Below, piece by piece: positions 52,177 to 64,000 of a DNA stretch of 64,000 nucleotides (the stretch's first letter is position 1; every line of letters begins with the position of its first letter). The position numbers were made by a program, and so were the translations under genes. Below the pieces are notes generated by a model. It ran no database searches. It was not told where the DNA came from and was given only the letters and a program-made list of their open reading frames with translations. This DNA is from Mycteria americana. Lineage: Eukaryota > Chordata > Aves > Ciconiiformes > Ciconiidae. The DNA is taken from the NCBI RefSeq assembly GCF_035582795.1, contig NC_134365.1, forward strand, positions 139,279,077-139,343,076, given 5' to 3'.

Positions 52177-53403
52177 GCCCGGCGCTGCCCGGCTTTCCCA
52201 GCGCGCTGCCCTACTGCGAGAGGCTTACTTAATGAATCACATTGACAGCCAGGCATCGTAAATCACCCCCCGCCACACAGCTCTCACACTTCCATCCCCG
52301 TACATGCTCATTCCTTACCGTGGCTGGGCATGTCAGAAACAGGGCTGCCAAGGCAAAGCTGTGGGAGGGAGGAGAGGCATGGCTGCCCCATCCGCAGCCC
52401 AGCGCACGCCGCTCCCCGTGCTCGAGAGAACGGCCCCCGCAAGGCCCTTACGGGAAGGGCAGGAAGATAACCGGCACTCAGATGTCCTGAATATGCAGAT
52501 TTATATTTGGAGGCTGTTACAAATAAAAATTATTTTAAAGCAATTAATCAGGGCCTTTTTATGCATTTGCTGCAATAAGACACAAATGAAAAGAGCCATG
52601 AGTGCATACTGAATGTAAAGGTTAATCAAAGGCAGCTTCTTCTTTTGGCAGCTATATCCTTCTGCTGGTCTTTGCCAGGAAACATTCACTTCATTGTTTC
52701 TCTTTTTTTTTTTTTTTTAACTATATATGTCCAACCCCCCATTCTCAGGTTTTCTAAAAATTAGAACTGTATCACACCCATTTTAAGTACCTGGAGAAGA
52801 CAATGGTGAACCTGTAACATTTCAAAGCTGCTTTGACAAATGGGTTTTCGTCTTCAGTAGTCTTGACTGAGACTTTTCTATATGTATCATAAAAGGCGCT
52901 GACTGATCCTTTGTTGCAGGTATTGAATGCAATTCCTTTAAGAAAATCACCTGAGCTAGCAGAAAACCACAGACCAGTCCCAGCCCATCAAGAATCTGTA
53001 CAGGCCTGTTGATATATCTGTTCTGGGGACATTATCTCCTACACACTGCCCAGCTGGGAAGCATTTGGAAATATTTTATGGACCGATTCAGCATTAAACA
53101 GTGGGTTGACTGCAGACTGCAGTGCAGGATAGTAGCACCTAAGCCAGCTTTCGACAAGCCCGTGCCAATTTAAGATGCTGTTTACCTGGTAACATTTATG
53201 TTGGGGAAACACAGATGTTGCCTGCGCTCTCATTCACTCGAGTAGATCACCCCACACAGCTTCAATCACAGCTAAGCCATCACAGAAGCCCTGATGGCAG
53301 AAGTTGCAAGAGAAGCATTAAATCAAAGCACCACAATTCAGCTGGACAACGTCCCTTTCTCTCAGAGCACCGTTTCTGTTGGAGGTGGAACGGATCTGTC
53401 TGC
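52177..53403. other. Non-coding stretch; a complex AT-rich segment at 52,485-52,700
   Basis: GC-rich just after the satellite, then AT-rich with a T-run at about 52,703-52,718. The segment 52,485-52,700 is rich in ATTA/TAAT and ATGCA-type words and free of simple repeats, as many conserved enhancers are, but conservation cannot be judged here. No gene recognised. Confidence 0.45.
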
Positions 53404-53457
53404 GTGGGGCAAGGTTTGTAGGGCTTCCCAGTGGGGCAAGGCTTGTAGGGCTTCCCA
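53404..53457. repeat. 27-bp tandem duplication, one mismatch
   Basis: Units 53404-53430 and 53431-53457 both read GTGGGGCAAGG, one variable base, then TTGTAGGGCTTCCCA. They differ only at that base (T versus C). Such near-identity suggests a recent duplication. Confidence 0.85.
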
Positions 53458-56400
53458 GACCCTCCTGCTGCTGTGAGCCAGTGCTGGGACAAATCCAGGT
53501 GGCGATTCTTGGTCCTTTGGTACAGCAGCAGTGCTGTCCTTGGCTCCACTCTCTCACATAAGCAGCACACTTCCCATAAGTCATTAATTTTTAACTTTCT
53601 TCAGTCTGTGGCAGGAACTGAACTGCTGTAAAATAACTCATACTGAATTTCAAAAAGAGGCTGAGATAAACCAGGAAATCAGCTTTCCCCATTGGAAGAA
53701 TTTTACTCTCCAAGACCAAGTAGGTACAGTAGGACTGTTTTCACATCCCAGCATCTCTGTCCTTCCTTTCTGGCTTCACATTGTTTTTTTCTCATCACAG
53801 AAAAGTTCTCTAATAATTTTCTTCTTCGTCTTCTTATGTCATTTCCAAACTTAGCTCTCTGAATTTTCATCTTGTTTAAATTTCTCTGCTCTGCTGGTGG
53901 ACTCTTTCCACTACTGGAAAGGTATAAGGGGTAAATGAGGTGAATGAGAGTTTAACCCTACAACATGGTTGTGCTCTTCCAGTCAGGCCCTGGTTCTCAG
54001 CCTCAAAATTCTTCCATTAAACCTTCCCCTTCAGACTTAAAATAGATGCAGTTAATGTGCCCAAAATTTTGCTAGAAAAAGGCAGATTTCTGAGTTTCTT
54101 CTGGCCTGGTGAGGTAAAACCCTACGTCTGGCTTTGTTCTCAAGACACATCAGGTGATCGTGCTGGTAGATGTCTGCTTTCAAATCTTCACCCGAAACAG
54201 CCGAAATGAAAGTGAGTTTCCATCTTGGTTTCTCATCCACGTTTAGACTATCTCTTTTAAAATTTCTAATTCATCTAATCATGGAAGGTATAGATGAGAT
54301 CAAAAGACTGCTTTGGGTGTTTTGCTTTGTCCATGCAAAGCAGTAGACTTTATAACTCATTGTTTTTTCTCCTTACTTGCTGTGGCTTTAAAGGCAGTAG
54401 ATACCACTGAAGCACGTTATCTACATCTGCATTATAAGCATTACTCATGCTGCCCCAAACACTCAAGGGAACTCAGTGGTGACATTAAGCTGGCTGCAGC
54501 GCAGCAGAAGAAGGTAAGGTCTTCTGCATCTGAGCTTAGTCACGAGACGTGTCTGTCCATTGTTCTTGTGCCACAGGGCTCTGCCCTTCTGTCTAGCTGT
54601 GATCCATCCAGAGCCTCCACGAGGGGATAAAATACTGCTTCAGTCACAGGATGGAAAGTTTCCCTATTGTGCCAAAACCCCCAACCACCCAACACCCTGG
54701 CAGGGGCCGGCAATTTTGCTGGAAGTCTTGATGATGACAGGTTGTCCATCCAGGTCAGGAAAAGGTAGATGGGTGGAGTAGCCCTGTGAAGCCTGTATAA
54801 CACATGTTGTTAATAACCCACTCAGTAGACGGTTTCCATCTTCCAGGCAGTTCGATAATGGCTTTTCACAGCACTTAAGCTGGAGAAGGTCAGGATTTCT
54901 TCTGATGAAATGAGATTGGTAGTCTGTGGAAAAATGCTGTTTTCTTGCAAATTGAACAGTAACTGAAGAAGACCAATTTTAGTATAACTTTGATGAGGAA
55001 AGGTTTGTTAGATACAGAGGGGGAATTCTCATCTAAGAATTATTTTGTTTTAGTGATGGAAGGCAATTCACATTTCCTAATACAAAAAAAAAGAGAAAAG
55101 GGGGGAAGAGTAAAAGCAGAGAAGGGAAGGGAAGGGCAAAGATCTGATAAATGTTGGAGACCATAGCCTATTACATATGAAATTATTGTGCTGTGAAAGT
55201 AAAAGTTTGTTCTGTTCTGCTTAGGAATTTAGGTTCATAAGACAAACAGCATTGCTCTGTTCAAATACAGCTTTTCAATGGAGCAAATACGTTGGTAAAC
55301 ATCACAAGCTGTGCTCTAAGAATATTTTATTCTGCCAAATTCTTAGTTTCTTCGGGCATCTCCTATTATCTCTTTAGTGGCCACTAGTTAACCAATCTAC
55401 TACATAAACTGTTTGTCTCACTGGTGTTGTAGGATAAAGTACATCCATCCAAGATGTCTCTCCACCGATATGATGACTCAAAACTACTTGCATGACTTAT
55501 ATGCTGGTTGTCCCCACAGATATTTTATTTTTCTCCGTGGCTGCATTTCCAGATTTTATCTTATTGCCATTTACCATACTATTTGTTGTGCGGGCGTATT
55601 GCTGGTGAACAAAGCCTAACTAGATTTACTTTACAAATGCTGTGAGCTTCAACTGCAGTAACCGTTCTGAAAGTTATTATGCCTTATCAATGTGCAAATA
55701 CTAGGTTCCTACCCACACACCTCTTGCAGAGCTGCAGGTCTGCACACAGGCTTTGGCAGTGCTTTAGGCTGTAGACCCTTTCTCCTGCTCAGCTAGTACA
55801 AAAGCCTAGGCAGAGAATTAGACATCCATGTATGTTTGGGAAGCTGAATCAATGGGTCCAAAAGGAATTTAACCAATATTCTGAGTTCATGTGCACATGC
55901 ATAACCATGGTATATATCAGCAAAGAGGTTCTTTATCAAAAAAATTCCTTCTTTCTCTTTTCCATCCCTTCCGCACCTCCACTGGCTGCAGCTCAAGGGT
56001 ACAGTAAAGGTCACCTATAGCACATTAGAGGAGTTGGAGACAAGGCTACAGCATATAGGAGTCTACGTGTTTTGCTCTGGCAGAGCAGCCCATGAGGAGC
56101 TGGTACAAGATGACACCACTCCTGGGGACAGTTCAGAGCTACCTTCCCATCGGCAGCCTCCCATCCTGCCCTTGCTTTTCTGCTCCTACAGTCAGTGCAC
56201 CTCAGAGCCTGGCTGTGCAGACAACTTTTAACAAAGCCCTTTGAAAACTAGCATGGCCATTTCCATCCAGGAACCACGTGAGCTTTACTCAGGACATACA
56301 CCGAGGTACATGAGACCTACCTCTGGGAATAGAGATGGTAATTTTCTTCAGCTAGTGGGGAATTTTGCCACCCATCTTTTTTCTGTTCAGTTCCTATTAC

Positions 56401-58540
56401 AATTTCTGTCACCACCAGACAAAAGAGACCTTTAATTCAGGCAGATAGCATGGAGGAACTAGGAATCTTTGTTCCTCATTACAGCGTTAGACTTAGCAGT
56501 CCCCAAGCTGTTATGAAACACTGCAGAGGGGTCACAACAGGAAGTACAACCATCAGCAGCAAGTAAAATAAAGGCTTTCCTTCCTATTCTAAGATTTCAG
56601 AACTTCCTTATCCTCCGGCTCGAAATCCTCTTACAGCTGTTGCATTTATTTAAGGGAATTTTTTTTTTTCTTTTTCTTATTTCTGCCTGGGCCACATTAA
56701 GGACCCACCACCTGCTCACTCCTACGGCATCCTCAATTTGCATGAAAAACAGGCAGAAAGAAAATAAAAGATGCAGCTTAATCAATCCTCAGAGGAGACC
56801 TTGAAGCCCCTGATCAAAGGTCTGCAGACTGCATTAGGTACTCACTCCCCTGGCTCCATCTGAGCTCCTGCCACAGCTCTGTGTCTCGTTCCTCCAGCCT
56901 CATTTCTCTTTTTCTAATTAGACATGGTGCTGCCATTCAGGATGGAAAGTAATCTCACAGCCTATTTAATATGTACCTGTTGACTCCCGCACAACAATTT
57001 AATCAGAATTTGATAGGGTCTGGAGGCAATCCGTCTGTTCAGAGGCCGAACAAATAAAAGCTGTCTGAGAAACTGCTCTCAAAACCCAGAAGAGGGATTA
57101 TTTCCAACTAGGTGCAAAGCCTGGGTCAGATCCTATTCATTTTATTTATATGAGCAGTCAAACCCTGAATGGAACGACACGACTGAGCTAGGTAAGCAGG
57201 ATCCAACCTATTATTTTCCGCTCCCTGAATACCCCTAGTCCTCATTCATTGAGAGTCCCAAGGACCTTTTGACCACAGTCAGACAACACAAGCAGCAAGT
57301 TTAAGCATGGGATTATCTGAGCAGTTAAAGTTAGGCACATGCTTAAACGCTTGCTGAGTTAAAGTTCAGAGCAGCTCTTGAGGTTTGGTCTTCCCTGCTC
57401 TCATCTGTGGACACTGAGGAAAGTCTTTGTGAAGATGTGGCTGCTTCTAGCTTTCACACAGATTACAGCCCATAATTTTTTTGTCAGCTGGGGAGATTAC
57501 TGTGTGGGGGAACTTCTCAGGCTGCACAAACAGAACGAAAAGCAGTGACCCCCGCTAGCTGGATTTCTTTTCTCTCCTTCAAGGCTGACTGTCTGCATGG
57601 GCAGAGATGTAAAAGGGCTATTGCATAAATCCCAGGAGGATGGATGAAAAAGCAGGTTCCTGGGTATATCGCAGCCAAGTACCACTGCTGGTGGCAGCAG
57701 AAGTGATGGCTGCAGCTCCCGGCCGGGGCCGTGGGCTGGAGAGGGAGCCCAGCAGCACAGGCAGCATTCATGCATGGTGCCAGAGCAGCACGCCTACCTC
57801 CACTAGCACACCATGTGCTTGGCACGCTGTTTTAGCAGGCAGGTACACCACTGCTCGATGATTTGGAGAAAAAAGATGGGGAAAACATAATGTCTGAGCC
57901 AGGCCAAAGCAGATGCCCTTTTTAGCCTATCCTTAGCACTCTGAGGAAATCAGTACTTGTGCCCATGCCACAGACAGGCGGCAGGTTGCAGGCAACCTCC
58001 TTGTCCCCACCATGTACTTCCATAGTGCTCAGCTTTTGTTTCAGGGTCCTGTAGCTGCTCCAGCTGGAACAGACTTCAGGGCCTCCCATTGCAAAGTAAG
58101 CGTGTACACAGCCTCTCAAGGTTACCCGGTGGCTATTATTAGCCCTGAGCTGTTGATCCAGCGGCCATTTCTTTGTCTCCGTAGGTCAGGTACAGGCTGC
58201 AGAAAAGCTCACAAAGGCAAGAGCAGTGACGGACAAATTCACTGCTCTCCTTCAGAGGACAACAAGAAAACTGTGGCCGGACGGGTCAGCCTCCTTCTGC
58301 CTCCTTCAGCCTCCATCCATCTTGGGCAAATAGGCAGTGGTGCTGGTTTGCTAGGAAATGCTCAGCAAAGGAAGGTAGCAATAGAAATTGTAAATTGTGT
58401 TTTCTTCAACGCCCAGTATAAAAATGCCTAAGGCCTGAGGATTCGATTGACAAAATCAAACCCGTAATATTGCATACCCCTTAGTTAGCCCATTGCCTCA
58501 GATTTTGTAGCCTTTATATTACACGTTGCAGACACACACT
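53458..58540. other. Non-coding stretch, no gene recognised
   Basis: Mixed to AT-rich sequence. Short G-rich runs (GGGAA repeated three times) lie at about 55,125-55,138 and a T-run near 56,660. The segment 56,930-57,070 is complex and non-repetitive. Open frames are short and unrecognisable. Confidence 0.5.
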
Positions 58541-58557
58541 CACCCACCCACCCACCC
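58541..58557. repeat. (CACC)n microsatellite
   Basis: Four perfect CACC units plus one base follow a short CA run. A small simple repeat. Confidence 0.8.
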
Positions 58558-60519
58558 AAATCTAAGAACAGATGTTCATTTTGCAAATAGCCATTCTGCT
58601 TGAAAACAGCACTGCCTTGGCTGCCTGTCCCTGCCCCAAAGTAAAGATCACAGCATATGTAGAAAGAGGGTTTGTGCGAGCTCATCCTCTTCAGAAAAAA
58701 TGCACGGGGTTAGTTCACCCTGCCCAGGAGGACGCTGATTTACAGGACAGGTAACGTGGTGAAAATTAGGCCATTTGTGACATTTGAAAATGTTGCAAAT
58801 TAGGCATTCAGACCCTGTTACAAAACGAGGCCCTTCAAATTGATCAATCAGAAATTCTTCGTACTACCACTAAATGATTCAGAACATCTCATTAAAACCT
58901 CACTGTGAAGTAAAACGGTGCTGTGCACAGACACCCACATTTGTTTCAAATCCACTCTCAGACTTGACTCCAGTTTTGCACATTATCACTGCTTGTGTCT
59001 ACAGTTATGAAAGTTGGCAAGACGTCTCTCTCCCAGCAAATTTGAAGGAACAATACCTGACATGAGGAGTCCAGTGACTAAATTTAAGTACAGCACTGAA
59101 AAACATCAGGTCATTGAGATTCTTACAGTGTTCCTTGTTAATATGCAGCTTCTTTGAACGCACTACGTAAAACAAGGGTAGCAAGCTTCACACAAAATAG
59201 TAGCACTACAAAACGCAGCTGGATTAAAAAATAATGGATCTTTCTTGAGATAGGTGCTTGCCTGTGAAATTTCAACTGAACAGTAAGCTTTGTGGAGAAA
59301 TTAATTTTTTAGCAGATATATGCATCCGAAATAGGAGAACTTTAAAGACTAACAGGCACAATTTGCGCATCCAGAAGATGTATACACTTATCCGCAGAAA
59401 TTCAGACACTGCTTTCAGCAAGTCGCTCCAAAATACCCTTTCTTCCACATTTATCTTTTTTTTTTCCTCTTGGCACTCGTGAATATCCTTTAGTATTCTT
59501 ATGAGTTTATCTGCTTGTTATTCTGAGGAAAAAATAATCTTTTCAATCTAAGCTGAAATAGAATGAATTAAGCCCAAGCCACATTGATATTAGCATGTAA
59601 ATGATGCTCATGGAGTCAGTGCGATGCTTATTGTAAATGGTTGTTGCAAAACAGCATAATATTTTGCAGGTTCAAAAAAGACTAAATTTTTATTGAAAAA
59701 TACTATTTTTATTACATAGGTATGTATTGTACTGTAGTGCTTAGTACATTCATTAAAAATATCTATGAAGCATTATTTTTTCCATATTTTTTTGTAGCCA
59801 GTACCGCTTCCACACAAGGGTACATTTTAAAAGGTAGTCTGCAATTGCTCATCACCAGCAATTATTCCTAATAATATCTTTCAGCCACCTAGCTATTCAG
59901 CTAGACATATGTAAGACAGGACACACCTCACTGAGGAATGAACTATCTTTTAAGGTCTTTTTTTTTCTTTATGAAATCTCCTGTCCAGAAACACACTGAA
60001 CTGATTTTGAACTCCTGAAAGAAGAGGGAGGTGAAGAAAGAGCAAGTAACTTGGTGAATGAGCTGGTTAAGAGGGTGATCCAGAGCAATAGTTCAGGTCT
60101 CACCTCCTAAGGTACGCTGGTTTGCAGCTCAGTTCTATAATCACTAGCTCTTCAAGTTGGCAATGACTCTCACCATTCCTTTGTGTTTACAGCAAAAAAA
60201 ATGTAGTTCTTTCCCAGTCTGTTGAGACGGATTATCAAACCTCTCTCTCCAGTCGGTGTCTGAAGTGTAGATGCCCTGAAAAGGGCTCACGGCTTGAGTG
60301 CTTCTCCTTCTAGTGCGTTTCATTGCACATAAGTTGGCAATCACCACGTGTGAGCTCATCTTATCTCATAAGCTACGCAGGACGGGGCCAGTTCAGTTCT
60401 TGTGTGATACCTTTGAGAAAACCCCAAGAGCGCTAGAAAGTATAAGTCATCGTCTGTTATGGGACTGCCCTCTATTTGAATAATTTAATTACTTACAGAG
60501 AAGCAGGCAGGCTGGATCA
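58558..60519. other. AT-rich non-coding stretch, no gene recognised
   Basis: Contains T-runs near 59,456 and 59,960. The segment 59,540-59,690 is AT-rich, complex and non-repetitive and could be a conserved non-coding element. No gene or repeat family recognised. Confidence 0.5.
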
Positions 60520-60720
60520 CCGAGGCTGCACCGAGCCTAGCGCACCCTCAGCCCGCTCACCCTGGGGCAACGCGCCGGATCCCCAGCTGCTGCTTCCACA
60601 AAACCCAAGCATAACGTGTCCCAGCCGCGGCGCGGTAACCCTTCCGAAGGACCAGGCGCCCGGAGCTCAGTGTTGTCCGAGGCTGAGTCCACCACCACCC
60701 CATAGTCACAGGTAACGGGC
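60520..60720. promoter_or_regulatory. CpG-dense patch
   Basis: By hand count about 17 CpG in roughly 200 bases, including CCGCGGCGCGG at about 60,623, against CpG-poor flanks. It could be a small CpG island. No start site or exon recognised. Confidence 0.4.
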
Positions 60721-61239
60721 AGGAGAGGTGTAATCCAGCTCGATCCATGGGTCATTTCCTTTCCCGCAAGCCACAAAAGCCTTTTCAGCATCCTAATTAA
60801 AATACAAGGGCCAGTCCTATGGATTTACAGAGAAATGAGAAATCAAGTGTAAGCATTACCATTCTGGGTGCCTGTGTTTGTTAGCAGTGAGTTTATAAAG
60901 TGCCAATAGAGACTTCTCCCCTCTATTTGTGCAAAGTTTGCATTTTCCCTCTCCCAGTAGTTCCTCCTAATCCGATGGGGAAAATCGGTTTATGGCCCTA
61001 ATTCAGGTCATTAGCTTAACCTTGAGCAAATCAGCAAGGCATGCCAAAGTAGCTGTCAGCAGCGCCCACCCAACGTCTCATCTCTAACTCTGGCCAGCCT
61101 CTCAGGCTAAAGGCAAGGGTAGAAATCCCCTCACACATCTTCCCAAAACTGCTTACTTTTTAAGGAGGAAGCTGGCAGGTGATGTTTCACAAGTTTAGTT
61201 TCTAAATCCAGGACAGACTGCCTGTATCACTATCCTTAT
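60721..61239. other. Non-coding stretch, no gene recognised
   Basis: Ordinary AT-rich sequence leading into the old LINE. The LINE may extend a little into this part, too diverged to call. Confidence 0.45.
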
Positions 61240-62000
61240 CCTCTAATTTCAGTCATGCTTCTTGCTCTTTAGTATGCACTCTCCAAGTAATGTATTTAGG
61301 AGAAGTAATCCTATTCTTTCCTAAATTTCTTTTTGCTAAACTAAATAAGCCAAGATCCAGTAATCTCATTGCATTGGTTACTCTCAGTTGCCGTATCACC
61401 TTGGTAGCTTTTCTCTGCTCCTATTTCAGTTCAAATTATTTTTTTTTAAATATAAAGCAACTCTAATATTCCCCAGGTATTCATATGTATGCCTTCTATA
61501 GTCGTACTAAAGCTTCCTTTTTTCTGCTGAACATGCTTGGATTGATGCATCATGGAAGTACCGCAATGTAGGATTGGAAAAGGACCGCCTGGGACTACAC
61601 CAGCCATGCACTCCTGCTCCTCACAGTCCCTAGAGATTGAATCCCAGCAGTATCATGCTGGTGGTTCTCAGATCTTCAGCCACAGATCCACATTCCCCCA
61701 TCTTCCCCGCTCCCTCTGACACAGGGACCCTGCTTCTTGTGAGTCCATGCCCGTGGCTTTGCCCTTTGTGCTTCTGTAATTCACCCTGTTCCTGTTGCTC
61801 TAATTCACAGGGTCCTCCAGTCCTCCCTGAACGATGCTCCTGTCCTCTTCAGCATTAGCGACCCTGTGCCACTTCATATTACTGACAAATATCTTAAGCT
61901 TAGGCCAAGTTCTTGTACCAAGGTCAATAATGAAAGAATTGGATCGCGCTGGTTTTCAAACACGTCCTTGAAGAATGCCACTGATAACCTCGCTCATCCT
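61240..62000 (-). mobile_element. Old, diverged CR1/L3-type LINE, antisense
   Basis: Two parts match, in order, the reverse complement of CR1-clade LINEs as I remember them. In 61,240-61,500, TGCTTCTTG, TTTGCTAAACTAAATAAGCC, GTAGCTTTTCTCTG and AATATTCCCCAGG correspond to the stretch read as TTCCAGACTAAACAAACCC, GTTGCTCTTCTCTGG and AATACTCCAG in well-preserved copies. In 61,850-62,000, ATATTACTGACAAATATCTT, TCAATAATGAA and GAATGCCACTGATAAC correspond to the reverse-transcriptase end of ORF2. The copy is heavily decayed and interrupted near 61,549 by a second CR1-type tail. No open frame survives. Boundaries are approximate. Confidence 0.5.
61549..61632 (-). mobile_element. CR1-type 3' tail, possibly nested in the older LINE
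   Basis: The run GCAATGTAGGATTGGAAAAG followed by GACCGCCTGGGACTACACCAGCC resembles the antisense CR1 3' end (ATAGGACTGGAAGGGACC...CATCTAGTCCAG) as I remember it. It sits where the surrounding LINE should be internal sequence, so it is either a later insertion or a rearranged piece. Diverged; assignment tentative. Confidence 0.45.
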
Positions 62001-63339
62001 GGCTCCCCTTGACACGCTCACCTGCTCCCCACTCTAATTCCTGTGCGAAACCCACTCACTTCCTTACATAAATGCTTGCAATTACAATTTCAGCAACGCT
62101 CAAGGCCCATGAACTTATTCACAGAAAGCATAGAAAACAGGTGTTCAGTACAATATTCTGCAGGGTTTAAAAACACAGTTTTTTGCTTTTCACAGAAGTA
62201 ATAATGACGGCAAGACCTCTTCTTGTAATCTAGGGCAAGGCTGATGTAGGAAGCTTTATTGTTTTAACTCTCTTAAATTAAAAGTCAGAAGACTGAAATG
62301 AGAACTTTTGAGGTATAAATATGATTTCTGCTTGTTTTCTGGTGCACTCTAAAACGACTGAAGCCAAGCTATCTCTACTCAATATAAAAAATATTAAGAA
62401 TAATAAGAATAATGCATTCTCATATGCATTAATGACAACAGTAAATAATATGCAAATAATGAGAACAAAAAACTAGAGAAAAAGTATTGAATAAATATCT
62501 TTAAAAAGTTTAACTTTGGTAAAATGATTATTCTGCTATTGTGCTGCTACTGAGTATGGCTTAAAAGGAAAGTCATGTACTTTAATAACACCTTAGAAAT
62601 TGTTGTATAGTAAATATTTATTGAAACTTCTTCCATCGTCCTCTGTTTCTCGCTCTCTTTGTCAGACTTGGAAATAAATTGGTTTTGTAAACTGTAAGTG
62701 TGAGAATTTTGAAACAGCTAATCTTCACAGGATATTACAGTCATAAATTACCTTTAAAAAACTTGGGGCAGGAATCTGGTATAGGAATCAATACATTATT
62801 CAGTTATGAGGAACTACCTCCAGAAGCTGTTATTAATGGGAGCAAAGAGCATTAGTCAATGAGTTCTTCTGATATTGCATTACTAGCACTCAAAATGCAA
62901 ATTTTCTGAGATGAATTTGCAGCAAAAAAAAGACAGTAGGATATCTGATTCGTGCCAGCCATGATATGAAAAGAAATACATTTCGCATGCGGCACTATTG
63001 TATCTGCGAAAATTGCCGCCAAATTGCCACTGAAAACATCAAGTCATCCTTTTGTTCAGTTTTATATTTATTTACTAAACCACTTATGAAGGTCTACAAT
63101 CAACAGTCTTTTCTTAAATTATCTAAAAATACCATTCAGTGAAATTCTCAGATCATTTCCTATTAAAACACAAAAAGGCAGTTTTATGGTTAGAAAGCAA
63201 TAGATTTATAGTTGCATATGAAGTTTGGCAGCTCTGAATATGGGATAAAAATAGGGAGTTGACTTTTGTGGGTATTCCTTCCGTTGTCCCTAAAGCTATC
63301 TCTCCCTATCTCTCAGAAACATTCCCTGGTGCTCTTCCC
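62001..63339. other. AT-rich non-coding stretch, no gene recognised
   Basis: AT-rich with low-complexity AAGAATAAT repeats near 62,394-62,415. No frame of note and no repeat family recognised. Confidence 0.55.
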
Positions 63340-63960
63340 TGACAGGCGGGGAGGCTCCGAGCGGAGCCCGGCTGAAACACGGGGTCCGAATCAGCGGACC
63401 TCAGCCTTCCCCCTGTCAAGCGGTCACGGGTTTCCCCCGCCAGCCTTTTTCTCTTTTAGTTCTTTACGATCTGCACGTTGTGCTGCCTCAGACAGTGCTT
63501 TGTCAAGCAAAACAAAGTCTACTGCTCCTAACATTTTCTCTCCCCCCCGCCTTTACAGACCTCTCCTCTGTTACTGGTAAAAGATCGCGCCTTCGGTGAC
63601 TCGATGCAGAGAGGGCTTTAACTTAACACGCTTACAGCCAAGGAAATCTTCTGCCCCAGAGCTGAAGCTTTGCCTCCTTCAGAGGCAGCTGGCATTTATT
63701 TAAGCGAGTCGAGATTTTAACGTAGGTCACTACGAGGTGTAGGACTGCCCGGTTGCCTTCGCCAGCTCAGCATCACCTCGCTGGGTGCCTGGGCGTGCTT
63801 GCAGCCACGCCAAGAGCCGGGCCGATCCTCTCCCCTGTGGCTGGGAACCGCTGCGGCTCCAAAGCCCTCGCTCTACTCGGGGCAGGTTTCACCAGAAGTC
63901 GAGCGAGCCCGGTGAAAATGAGCGAATGCGAACCTTTTCACGCCGTGCGGTGAAAATACA
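63340..63960. promoter_or_regulatory. CpG-dense patch near the window edge, possible CpG island
   Basis: By hand count about 45 CpG in roughly 620 bases at about 55% GC, close to the value expected from composition. This is the longest such patch in the window, following a CpG-poor AT-rich block. It may be a promoter CpG island for a gene beyond position 64,000, or a distal regulatory island. I recognise no exon, splice junction or start codon within it; open frames at 63266-63580 and 63753-63953 look incidental. Confidence 0.45.
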
Positions 63961-64000
63961 CACCATTCATTTATTTCACAAAGGGGGGGAGGAGCCAGTT

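Noticed and set aside
51624-52256. Open frames of about 150-200 codons on both strands
   Set aside because: They translate the (TCCTC)n repeat and its flanks. A five-base unit without a stop codon is open in all frames, so length is no evidence of coding.
1-64000. tRNA genes, CRISPR arrays, bacterial operons or toxin genes
   Set aside because: No tRNA-type B-box/T-arm context, no regularly spaced repeats, and the sequence is vertebrate in character.

Overview
This looks like non-coding DNA (intergenic or deep intronic) from a bird, probably a neoavian. Three things point there. Short 5'-truncated CR1 LINE tails are present, one ending in two copies of the avian CR1 terminal octamer ATTCTATG. 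There is a solo retroviral LTR of a type I recognise as widespread in birds, flanked by a perfect 5-bp target-site duplication. Repeat density is low. I found no recognisable protein-coding exon, no tRNA or rRNA gene and no CRISPR array. The longest open frames (221 and 234 codons) lie in stop-poor GC-rich DNA, resemble no family I know and show no gene structure.

Layout. 1-7 kb: unremarkable DNA with one small repeat cluster near 3.7 kb. 7-15 kb: more GC-rich patches, including a strong G-quadruplex motif at 8.09 kb and a CpG-dense patch at 14.3-14.5 kb. 15-33 kb: mostly unremarkable, but with an almost perfect 33-bp-arm foldback at 18.4 kb and a pair of AT-rich 14-bp hairpins at 21.8 kb. 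33-38 kb: two CR1 fragments in CpG-poor DNA. 38-47 kb: a CpG-dense patch at 41.5-41.8 kb, then the solo LTR (45,942-46,505, minus strand), a purine-rich tract, and a CpG-dense patch holding two mutually exclusive hairpins (46.95-47.0 kb). 47-60 kb: a potential Z-DNA tract, a 304-bp (TCCTC)n homopyrimidine repeat preceded by a purine-rich tract, and short tandem duplications. 60-64 kb: a CpG-dense patch, an old antisense CR1-like LINE with what looks like a second CR1 tail inside it, and a CpG-dense patch running to within about 40 bases of the window edge that could belong to a promoter lying beyond it.

No genes can be said to work together here. The most notable items are structural: foldbacks, mirror-repeat DNA and CpG clusters. 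I found no convincing undescribed multi-gene system. LINE and LTR assignments rest on remembered consensus sequences, not on a search. CpG counts and base percentages were made by eye and are approximate.
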